In this document: positions 17,111-24,253 of the stretch, piece after piece
Position numbering within the stretch: position 1 is the first letter of the stretch
Layout of the letters: every line of letters begins with the position of its first letter
Assembly: GCA_017883235.1 (NCBI GenBank)
Contig: JADGNY010000069.1
Location: forward strand, 1-36,267
Direction: 5' to 3'
Origin: Thermoanaerobaculia bacterium
GTDB lineage: Bacteria > Acidobacteriota > Thermoanaerobaculia > Gp7-AA8
Length of the DNA: 36,267 bases
Notes under the pieces: model-generated
Databases searched by the model: none
What the model saw: only the letters and a program-made list of their open reading frames with translations
Told to the model about the DNA's origin: nothing
Program-made: the position numbers and the translations under genes

Positions 17111-19792
17111 TCACCCAATCCCGTGCTTCGCGCGGTATTTCGCGTAGTTCTCGTACTGCATTGCGGCAATTTTGGAATCTGTGTAGAGAGAGCGGAACGT
17201 CGTGCGGTGGTGGTGGACCACGTAGGCGCCAGGCACGAACGCGAGACCGTAGCCGGCACTGCGCAGCCGGAAGCAGTAGTCATCGTCGTCGCCCAGGCCC
17301 ACGCCGAAGCGCGGGTCGAGCAGGCCAACCTCGGACAAGACATGCTTCCGGAATACCGTGCAGAAGAAGGCGATCATCGGGACCGTCACGATTGCCTCGC
17401 CGAATTCTGCGGCCAGTGCGCGGCTCGCTTCCTCGGGCGTTCCCGTGGCCAGCGCGTCCGGGGGCTGTGCCCCCCATTCCGCGAAGATGTCGGGCCAGAC
17501 CTGGCAGGGGGATGAAGGAGAGGTCATCGGGCCGGCGGCGGCGATCGAAGGATCGCGCTCCAGAGCGCCGGTCAGCCGCTCCAGCCATTCCGGCGTCACT
17601 TCCGTGTCGTTGTTGAGCAAAACCACGTACTCGGCGTCAGAGGAGTGTGCGCCGAGAACGGTTCGCAGGCCGAGGTTGGTTCCGCCGACGAATCCGAGAT
17701 TCTGATCGGGCCAGATCGAGAGGCGCTGGCGATGTTTCTCGAACGCGGCCTGAACGATGGTGCGCGAGGCAGCCGATGAGCCATTGTCGACCCACACCAG
17801 CCGGTAGGCGTCGGTGTGGGCCAGAAGCGAGTCGAAACAGCGGACCGTGAACTGCTCCTGCCCGAAGGTGGGAACGATGACCTCGGCTTTGAGCGCGGTC
17901 GCTGCAGCACTGTTTCGCTGCACGACGACATCGATCGACCCTGGCGGCTCCGCGAGGTCGTCGACGATGAGCTGCGATTGCGGCACGAGCGCGCGCGACC
18001 GCGAGCGCGCGAAGAGATCGGCCAGCCGTGCGACGTTGGTCGCGATGTCGCTGAGCTGCTCGACGCGCTCCCGTCCGCGCCGGCCCATCGCCAAACGCAG
18101 ATCGGAGTCGCCGCAGAGCCGTTCCAGGCGATCGGCGAGAGCCGCGGAATCGCGCGGCGGCGCGAGCAGGCCGTGCTCGCCATCGCGAACGTAGTGCGAA
18201 AGCGAGAGCAGGCTCGACGTCACCACCGGCAGCTCGAAGGCCATGGCCTCGAGGAGCGCGATCGGCGTCCCCTCCGCGTCGCCGATCGCCAGTTGTTCGC
18301 AAGGGAGGCAGAAGATGTCCGCGCGTGCGTACGTCTCCCGGCATTCCTCGTCGGAGAGCGATCCGAGAAAGGTGATGAACGGATGGCCGGCCGCGGCGAC
18401 TCGCAACTGCGCGTCGTCGGGACCGCCGCCGACGAGCCACAGCTCGACGTCGCTTCGCCGTCTCGACAGGTCATGGAATGCCCCGATCAGGAGGGCCAGC
18501 CCCTCCCGTTCGACGAGCCGTGCCACCGTGAGAATGCGCGTGGTGGTGTCGCGAGGCCGCGGCTCGCGCAGGCGGTAGAGCCCGAGGTCGAGGGACGGCG
18601 GAACGATGACGACGCGTTGGCGATCGACGCCGCAGCGTGACACCAGCCGGGCCTGCACGAAGGCGTCCTCCGCGACGACTCCGCCGCACAGAGGACTTAC
18701 CGCGATCGCGGCGTAGGTCGCTCCTTCGTTGGCCAGCGAGATTCCGCCTGAAACGCCGATCGTAAACGGGATGCCGAGCGCCTCCGCCACGGTGCGTGCG
18801 GCGGACCGCGCCCACGGCGTCACGCTTCCGTGCAGATGTTCGACACCATCGGCAGAGACGGCACCGGTCAGCGGCGCAAGCGAGGCGGTGCAGTCGATTT
18901 GGCGAACCGTCAGGCGATCGGTGGGCGAAGCGGCCACTCCGCGGTCCGGTGTGTAGACGAAGACCTCGTGGCCGAGGTCGCGGAGCGCGAGGGCCTCCCG
19001 CCGCACGACGCTGTCGGTCAGTGGGGAGAAGCGATTCAGCACGTAGCCGATCCGCAGGATGCGAGGAGCCGCCTGCGCCGGCGTTTGGTCGCGATCGGCG
19101 CGCGCGAAGTCGTAGAACGTGAAGTCTTCGCCCAGTATGCGCCGCAGATCTCCGTCCCATGGTGTCCAGGCTTCCTCCACGAGTTTCGGACTGGAGTTGC
19201 CGCGATGGATCATGGCCACGTAGATCTCGTGATCCGCCAGCGCGACCGCGTTCTGGAGTGACTGACTCCAGACGAACGCCGTGTCGGAGCCGACCTGAAC
19301 ATCCGGAAAAGGACTGCGGCTCCAGAAGTCCTTGGTGTACAGCAGCGAGCCGCCGGCAAGCCATCGGCAATCGTCGCTCGCGTCGAACGTGTAAAGCCAC
19401 GTGCGTCCCTTGCGCAGATCGTGGAAGAGCATCCGCGGCAGACCGCAGATTTCTGCGCCGGCATGCAGCAAGGCGTCGACCTGATAGCTGATGCGGTGAG
19501 GCGCGAACCAGTCGTCGTCATCCCAATGGAGGATCAGATCGCCGCGGCTCTCGCTCACGCAGAGGTTCTGCTTCGCACCAAGCGTGCGGCTGCCGCGGAG
19601 ACGCTTGTAGCGGATGCGCACATCAGGGGGGATCAGGTCTTCGACTACATCATCACCGTCGTCGAGGATGACGAGCTCACGATTCGGATAGTCCTGCCGG
19701 AGGAAGTAAAGGATTGCCTGCGGCACCCATCTCCGCCGATTAGCGGTGGGCATGATGCAGGAGACGAGAGGGCGAAGATCCTTTGCGGTCAT
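17111..19792 (-). CDS. Three-module glycosyltransferase (GT2-GT4-GT2)
   Basis: 893 aa from ATG 19792. An open frame extends 136 codons further upstream but is Arg-rich and non-coding in character, and the GT2 fold starts right after this ATG (LVSCIMPTANRRRWVPQAIL). Module 1, about 1-235, is a family-2 transferase with VILDDGDD and the metal-binding cluster HWDDDDW. Module 2, about 250-610, is GT4-like: RIGYVLNRFSPLTDS at its start, ILTVARLVEREG, and the donor-binding EGTPIALLEAMAFELPVV. Module 3, about 640-893, is a second GT2 with IVPTFGQEQFTVRCFDSL, WVDNGSS and LNNDTEV. It should be a cytosolic enzyme adding several sugars to a polysaccharide or glycoprotein. It lies in the tRNA-bounded island upstream of the giant operon on the same strand, with 227 bp and a separate promoter between. 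It may glycosylate the giant proteins (inference). Confidence 0.88.
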   Translation of the reverse strand: MTAKDLRPLVSCIMPTANRRRWVPQAILYFLRQDYPNRELVILDDGDDVVEDLIPPDVRIRYKRLRGSRTLGAKQNLCVSESRGDLILHWDDDDWFAPHRISYQVDALLHAGAEICGLPRMLFHDLRKGRTWLYTFDASDDCRWLAGGSLLYTKDFWSRSPFPDVQVGSDTAFVWSQSLQNAVALADHEIYVAMIHRGNSSPKLVEEAWTPWDGDLRRILGEDFTFYDFARADRDQTPAQAAPRILRIGYVLNRFSPLTDSVVRREALALRDLGHEVFVYTPDRGVAASPTDRLTVRQIDCTASLAPLTGAVSADGVEHLHGSVTPWARSAARTVAEALGIPFTIGVSGGISLANEGATYAAIAVSPLCGGVVAEDAFVQARLVSRCGVDRQRVVIVPPSLDLGLYRLREPRPRDTTTRILTVARLVEREGLALLIGAFHDLSRRRSDVELWLVGGGPDDAQLRVAAAGHPFITFLGSLSDEECRETYARADIFCLPCEQLAIGDAEGTPIALLEAMAFELPVVTSSLLSLSHYVRDGEHGLLAPPRDSAALADRLERLCGDSDLRLAMGRRGRERVEQLSDIATNVARLADLFARSRSRALVPQSQLIVDDLAEPPGSIDVVVQRNSAAATALKAEVIVPTFGQEQFTVRCFDSLLAHTDAYRLVWVDNGSSAASRTIVQAAFEKHRQRLSIWPDQNLGFVGGTNLGLRTVLGAHSSDAEYVVLLNNDTEVTPEWLERLTGALERDPSIAAAGPMTSPSSPCQVWPDIFAEWGAQPPDALATGTPEEASRALAAEFGEAIVTVPMIAFFCTVFRKHVLSEVGLLDPRFGVGLGDDDDYCFRLRSAGYGLAFVPGAYVVHHHRTTFRSLYTDSKIAAMQYENYAKYRAKHGIG

Positions 19793-20246
19793 GATCGGCG
19801 CCGGCACGCCCGTGCGGCGGTAAATCAGGAAGCATAGTGCTAAGGAAATGTATCTCGGCGTAGATTTTTTCCGCCAAGCCAGCAGAGAAATCGATGGCGC
19901 GCGTCCACATCGATCTCCGAGTCTTCTGCGTCGTCTCGGACGTGCGTCAAGTCTCAAGGGATCAGCCGGGACTTCGAGTGCGATGACCTGCTCCCGAATA
20001 CCGGCGGCTTCGTGAAGACGCTCCGGCGCGAGTGCGTGCTCCCGCCCGGACAGTCCTCGCCGTCGCTCGCGGAAGTTGCTCCGGGACCTCGGGAGAAGAA
20101 GTAGAAAGAGTGACGGGGCAGGCCTGCCCCGTTGTGAGGTGGAACGCGTCGAAATACGTCGAAATGGGCCGAAATCGGCACAATTCGAGAGCGACCCCAA
20201 AACGAACCAAAGGCTGCGGGCAACCGCGGCCTTTTCAGTAAGTTCG
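19793..20246. other. Island right end: no protein gene, palindrome and short repeats
   Basis: I see no convincing gene in these 454 bp. They hold a 20-bp perfect palindrome at 20113-20132 (ACGGGGCAGGCCTGCCCCGT) and three 10-bp units at 20147-20176 (CGTCGAAATA, CGTCGAAATG, GGCCGAAATC). The tRNA-proximal terminator follows. Next to an attachment site such repeats could be recombinase arm sites, but no recombinase gene is present to support this. Confidence 0.5.
20209..20234 (-). terminator. Hairpin downstream of tRNA-fMet
   Basis: AAAGGC...GCCTTT arms with an inner GCGG/CCGC stem and one internal mismatch enclose a 4-nt loop, 16 nt beyond the 3' end of the tRNA. There is no long T-run after it, so termination strength is uncertain. 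If the island is an insertion, this terminator came with the element. Confidence 0.5.
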
Positions 20247-20326
<80 letters not shown>

Positions 20327-20487
20327 ACACTGGTGAGAAACGCTTGGCGGCTGGATGGCTCCGGCCGCGGTGAGGGGCGCGATTATCGGTTCGGCGCCCT
20401 CATGCGTCAAGGGCCTTCGTAACCCGGCCCCCCACATCTCCATTCCCGGGAAGAGGCTGGCACGGATATCGTTTGTCGACAGGGCGA

Positions 20488-21684
20488 ATGAAGCGACTCT
20501 TTCTGATTCTCATGCTCTCCACGGCGGCCGGCGCGTCGACCCTCCCCGGCTTTCGCGTTCAGCTCCTGCGGGGCGTTCCGGGGTTCGTCACCTCGCTCGC
20601 CGTCGACTCACATGGAACGATTTACTACTCCGTCAAAAGCGGCGACATCATTCGTTTCGGAGCGACCGACACCGTCGTCGCTCATCTGCCGACTCTCGGC
20701 GAAGGAAACTCGGGGCTGATCGGGCTGGCGCTCCGCGACGACCACACGGCCATCGTCCACTACACCCTCCCGAACCAGACCTACGACGTCGTTTCCGCCG
20801 TCGACCTCGGCACCGGCATCGAGAGCGAGATCCACCGGTTCGCCTGCGACAAGGATGTGCCCGAGCGCGGCGTTTCCACCGAGCATCACGGCGGCAATCT
20901 CACCATCGCGCCGGACGGCTCGATCTTCCTGGCCATCGGAGACTTCGGCGCCCCCCTGCTGGCTCCCGATCCGGCATGGAACGCCGGCAAGGTCTGGCGC
21001 ATCCTCCCCGACGGCTCGGTGGTGCAGTTCGCGCGCGGCTTCCGCAATCCGTTCGATCTGGCGTGGGATGCGGCGACGCAGCGCGTCATCCTGACCGACA
21101 ACGGTGACGTCGCCGACGACGAGATCGACGTCGTGGCCGAGGGCGACGACTGCGGCTGGCCGTACACGGCCGGCAACGAGCCGCCGAAGGCAGGCACGCG
21201 GCCCCCGGTCTATACATTCCCCACCGTCATAGCCCCGACCGGCCTGGCGCCGCTCAGCGGGCGCAATCCCATCCTTCACAGCGGCTACCTGCTGGGCAGC
21301 TATGTGGCCAAGGCGCTCGACTACATCCCTGACGTCTACGCGCAACCGATGCCCGATCCGGTGGCGGTCATCCAGAACGAAACCGATCCGATCATCGACG
21401 TCGTCGAGGGCCCGGATGGCAGCATCTACTTCGCAAGCGGCATCGGCATTTACAAGCTGATCGTGCCGATGCGCGGCGACTGCAACGGCGACGGCAAAGT
21501 CGACTCCGCGGACGTGGCCACGCTCACCAAGCTCCTGGCCGACGGCCCCCGTCCGATGACGTCCGCACAGAACGCCTCGGTGCGCGGCAGTTGGGGATGC
21601 GACGCCAACGGCGACGGAATCATCGACAGCCGCGACCTGGCGATGCTGGCAGGGTTGGTGCGTAGGCGTGCGGTGAGGAAGTGA
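20488..21684 (+). CDS. Secreted glucose/sorbosone dehydrogenase-like beta-propeller with C-terminal type I dockerin
   Basis: 398 aa from ATG 20488, which has AGGG just upstream and begins a clean signal peptide (MKRLFLILMLSTAAGAS). Residues about 20-320 have the soluble PQQ-dependent sugar dehydrogenase-type propeller: an HHGGNLTIAPDGSIFLAIGD stretch, GFRNPFDLAWD, DEIDVVAEGDDCGWPY and a blade ending VEGPDGSIYFASG. The last 60 residues contain two EF-hand-like calcium loops (DCNGDGKVDSADV and DANGDGIIDSRDL) of a type I dockerin. Such enzymes oxidise sugars or related alcohols outside the cytoplasm. The dockerin may anchor it or merely bind calcium, as no cohesin is visible here. Substrate and cofactor use are not proven by sequence. 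Confidence 0.85.
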   Translation: MKRLFLILMLSTAAGASTLPGFRVQLLRGVPGFVTSLAVDSHGTIYYSVKSGDIIRFGATDTVVAHLPTLGEGNSGLIGLALRDDHTAIVHYTLPNQTYDVVSAVDLGTGIESEIHRFACDKDVPERGVSTEHHGGNLTIAPDGSIFLAIGDFGAPLLAPDPAWNAGKVWRILPDGSVVQFARGFRNPFDLAWDAATQRVILTDNGDVADDEIDVVAEGDDCGWPYTAGNEPPKAGTRPPVYTFPTVIAPTGLAPLSGRNPILHSGYLLGSYVAKALDYIPDVYAQPMPDPVAVIQNETDPIIDVVEGPDGSIYFASGIGIYKLIVPMRGDCNGDGKVDSADVATLTKLLADGPRPMTSAQNASVRGSWGCDANGDGIIDSRDLAMLAGLVRRRAVRK

Positions 21685-21740
21685 CGGGTCGTTGAATTTT
21701 TCCGCTACGATTCACCTTTCATAACGCCGGGAGGAAACCT

Positions 21741-22175
21741 ATGTACGACGAACAGATTGCTGCTCCGATGCGCGCGGAACTGACGCAACTCGGATTTGAA
21801 GAGACACGGACGCCGCAGGAAGTCGATGCGGTGTTGAAGGAGAAGAAGGGTACCGTGCTGGTGGTGGTGAACTCGGTGTGCGGATGCGCCGCCGGAGTAG
21901 CCCGCCCCGCCATCGCACTCTCGCTGGAGAACGGGGTCCGCCCCGACCGGATGATCACCGTATTCGCCGGCAACGACCGCGAGGCGACGGCCCGCGCCCG
22001 CGAGTACTTTGTCGGATACCGCCCCTCATCCCCCTCGTTGGCCCTCTTCCGCGACGGCGAGCTGGTGAAGATGATCGAGCGCTGGCAGATCGAAGGCCGC
22101 GCCGCCCACGACATCGCCTCCGAGCTGGCGGCGTCGTTCAATGAGTACTGCGCGAAGGAAGCGGCGGTTTCGTAA
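21741..22175 (+). CDS. Bacilliredoxin, BrxA/BrxB (YphP/YqiW) family
   Basis: 144 aa, the usual length. The family CGC motif is at residues 47-49 in NSVCGCAAGVARP, preceded by GTVLVVVNS, and the typical MITVFAGNDREATARAREYF and PSSPSLALFRDGELVKMIERWQIEGR stretches follow. In Bacillus these proteins remove bacillithiol from oxidised proteins. In other phyla the same fold probably handles mixed disulfides of whatever thiol is used. A strong GGGAGGA lies 6 nt before the ATG. It is alone on this strand and convergent with the regulator downstream. Confidence 0.92.
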   Translation: MYDEQIAAPMRAELTQLGFEETRTPQEVDAVLKEKKGTVLVVVNSVCGCAAGVARPAIALSLENGVRPDRMITVFAGNDREATARAREYFVGYRPSSPSLALFRDGELVKMIERWQIEGRAAHDIASELAASFNEYCAKEAAVS

Positions 22176-22180
22176 CCGCG

Positions 22181-22229
22181 GTTGCGCGGTCTCGTGGTGG
22201 GATCAATGGAACGACCGCGAGACCGCAAC
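22181..22229. terminator. Inverted repeat between convergent brx and regulator genes
   Basis: Arms GTTGCGCGGTCTCG (22181-22194) and CGAGACCGCAAC (22218-22229) pair with a two-base bulge between two convergent genes. Position and pairing suit a shared bidirectional terminator. T-tracts are lacking on the brx side except TTCTTTTT inside the neighbouring gene. Confidence 0.5.
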
Positions 22230-23671
22230 TACCTCTTCTTTTTCCTGATCGGCACTGTCGCCGCCACCGCCGGCGCATAGAACGACGCCCCCCTCACGTT
22301 CTCATCGATCGTGAAGCCGTGCTGTAGCGGAGGAAAGGCCCTCTGCTCGCAATCGAGACGTTCGCAGAGGCGGCAGCTGGTCCCGATGGGGACGGCGGCG
22401 TCGAGGTTGTCGAGGTCGTAGCCGTCGGCGTAGACGAGCTTCCGCCCGGCATCGACCGGGCAGCCGATGCCGACCGCCATCAACGCATCGCCGGCGGCGA
22501 AGCCGAAGCTCTTGCGGATGGTGCGGGCCACGCAGAAGTAGGCGGTGCCGTCGGGCATCTTCGAGAGCTGCGTCCGGATTCGCCCGGGCGTGAGAAAGGC
22601 GGCGTGCACATCCCAGCGCGGGCAGGAGCCGGAAAAACGGGCGAAGCGGATGCCGGTGCCGCTGAAGCGCTTGGAGATGTTGCCGGCGATGTCGACGCGC
22701 ACGAAGTGAAAGGGAACGCCGGGGCGGGAAGGATTGCGAAGCGTGGTCAGGCGGTGGCAGACCTGCTCCCAACTGGCAGTGTAGTGATGCTGCAGCAACT
22801 CGATGTCGTAGCGCACCTGCTCGGCCATGCGCAGGAAATCGTCGTACGGCATCAGCAGCGCGGCGGCGAAGTAGCTGGCCAGGGCGATGCGGCAAAGCTT
22901 GGCCGACTCCGGCGTCGTCAGAAACTCTTTCGAGCGGACCACGATGGCGTCGATCACGTCGGCCGCCTCGATGAGCCCGAGCTGATGGGCGAGCTGGAAC
23001 TGCCTGCTCCACGGCGGCAGGACCTCGGACAATGACAACACCCGCCGCTCCGGGTCGTACCGCCGCGTGGCCGCGCGGTCGCGTCCGACCGGAACGATGG
23101 CCACCTCGATGCGGTGCCGTTCGCGCAGATGCTGCACGAGCGACCGATACGCATCCTGCCGGTCGATGGTCACCCTCCCTGCGATCTCTTCCAGTTCCGG
23201 GAAGAAGTTGAGGTTGTGCTGGATGACGTCGCTCACCTCTTCCGACGGCAGATGCGCCGGATCGATGCCGCGAAAGTCGTCGCCGTCGTAGACCTTGCTG
23301 GCCAGCGCCCGCGTCGACTCGACCGTCGACCGATAGGCCTGATACAGCGCCAGCACGGCGCGGGCCGTGGCGGGATGTTCGGACAGCTCACGCATGTCCG
23401 AAGTCGTCAGCGGATGCTCCTCGAACATCGGATCGCCGAACGCTTCCTGAAGATCGTCCGCCAGCCGCGAGTGATCGTCGTCCGCAAACGAGTCGAGATC
23501 GACCTTCAACACCTGCGCGACCTTGACCAGCAGATGCGCCGGCAACGGCCGCTGATTGTGCTCGATGAGATTGAGATAGCTCGGCGAGATCTCCAGCTTG
23601 GCCGCGAGATCGGTCTGCGTGAGGTGCTCGCGGCGGCGGATGGATCGGACTTTGGTGCCGAGGGTGGACAT
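22229..23671 (-). CDS. ScfR/RamB-family transcriptional regulator of acetate/glyoxylate metabolism
   Basis: 480 aa from ATG 23671; the frame runs 41 codons further upstream but without family similarity. Residues 1-60 are an XRE-type helix-turn-helix (LTQTDLAAKLEISPSYLNLIEHNQRP). The middle resembles the IrrE-like domain but lacks HExxH (QLAHQLG instead). The C-terminal half is the DUF2083-type domain with the conserved Cys cluster CRLCERLDCEQRAFPPL. Family members bind acyl-CoA-type effectors and control isocitrate lyase, malate synthase or methylcitrate genes. That matches the aceB-aceA operon 3 kb away. It is divergent from the TIR gene with 91 bp between start codons. The C-terminus is basic (IRKKKR). 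Confidence 0.88.
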   Translation of the reverse strand: MSTLGTKVRSIRRREHLTQTDLAAKLEISPSYLNLIEHNQRPLPAHLLVKVAQVLKVDLDSFADDDHSRLADDLQEAFGDPMFEEHPLTTSDMRELSEHPATARAVLALYQAYRSTVESTRALASKVYDGDDFRGIDPAHLPSEEVSDVIQHNLNFFPELEEIAGRVTIDRQDAYRSLVQHLRERHRIEVAIVPVGRDRAATRRYDPERRVLSLSEVLPPWSRQFQLAHQLGLIEAADVIDAIVVRSKEFLTTPESAKLCRIALASYFAAALLMPYDDFLRMAEQVRYDIELLQHHYTASWEQVCHRLTTLRNPSRPGVPFHFVRVDIAGNISKRFSGTGIRFARFSGSCPRWDVHAAFLTPGRIRTQLSKMPDGTAYFCVARTIRKSFGFAAGDALMAVGIGCPVDAGRKLVYADGYDLDNLDAAVPIGTSCRLCERLDCEQRAFPPLQHGFTIDENVRGASFYAPAVAATVPIRKKKR

Positions 23672-23762
23672 GGTTTGTCTGGCTATTGTCTCACCAGGGC
23701 TTCTCTTAACTCCTGCTTGGTGGTATTCCTGATGCTCGGATCGTAGATTCAGACGAGGAATC

Positions 23763-24224
23763 ATGGCCAAGACAGCACGGGACAAGATTTTCATCAGCTA
23801 CAGCCACAAGGACAAGAGACTCTTCGAAGAGTTCAAGACGATGCTCGCTCCCGCGATTCGCGACGGTATCGTCGACGTCTGGGACGACAAGAAGATCGAC
23901 CCCGGAGCGAAGTGGAAAGACGAGGTCAACGCTGCGCTGGCTTCAGCGAAGATAGCAGTACTGCTCGTGAGTCAGAACTTCCTGGCCTCGGATTTCATCG
24001 CCAGTCACGAATTACCTTTGCTACTCGTGGCCGCGCAGAAAGAAGGAGTCACGGTCTTTTGGATCTACTTCAGCTCCTGCCTGTACGAGCAAACAGAGAT
24101 CGCCACATATCAGGCCGCACACGACGTCTCGAAGCCGCTGGACCGGCTCGATAAACCACACCGTCAGGCCGTCTTCAGTGAAGTCTGCGCGAAGCTGATT
24201 CGTCTCGCGCGAAACCCCAGGTAG
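23763..24224 (+). CDS. TIR-domain protein, probable defence effector
   Basis: 153 aa, essentially one TIR domain: KIFISYSHKDKRLFEEF at the start, a BB-loop-like DGIVDVWDDKKIDPGAKW, AKIAVLLVSQNFLASDF, and SHELPLLL with a Glu at residue 83 in the position of the catalytic Glu of NADase TIRs. Such proteins cleave NAD+ or make signalling nucleotides when a partner senses infection. GAGGA precedes the ATG by 5 nt. The STAND ATPase follows 29 nt later in the -1 frame. The gene ends AAC CCC AGG TAG, and a heptamer A AAC CCC sits in the phase needed for a -1 shift into the next frame, so a TIR-STAND fusion is possible. Confidence 0.85.
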   Translation: MAKTARDKIFISYSHKDKRLFEEFKTMLAPAIRDGIVDVWDDKKIDPGAKWKDEVNAALASAKIAVLLVSQNFLASDFIASHELPLLLVAAQKEGVTVFWIYFSSCLYEQTEIATYQAAHDVSKPLDRLDKPHRQAVFSEVCAKLIRLARNPR

Positions 24225-24253
24225 GCTCATCGGAATCCGCCGGCGCAGCGCCG

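Noticed and set aside
19793-20200. 136-residue N-terminal extension of the glycosyltransferase
   Set aside because: Arg/Pro-rich translation without family similarity. The GT2 fold begins directly after ATG 19792.
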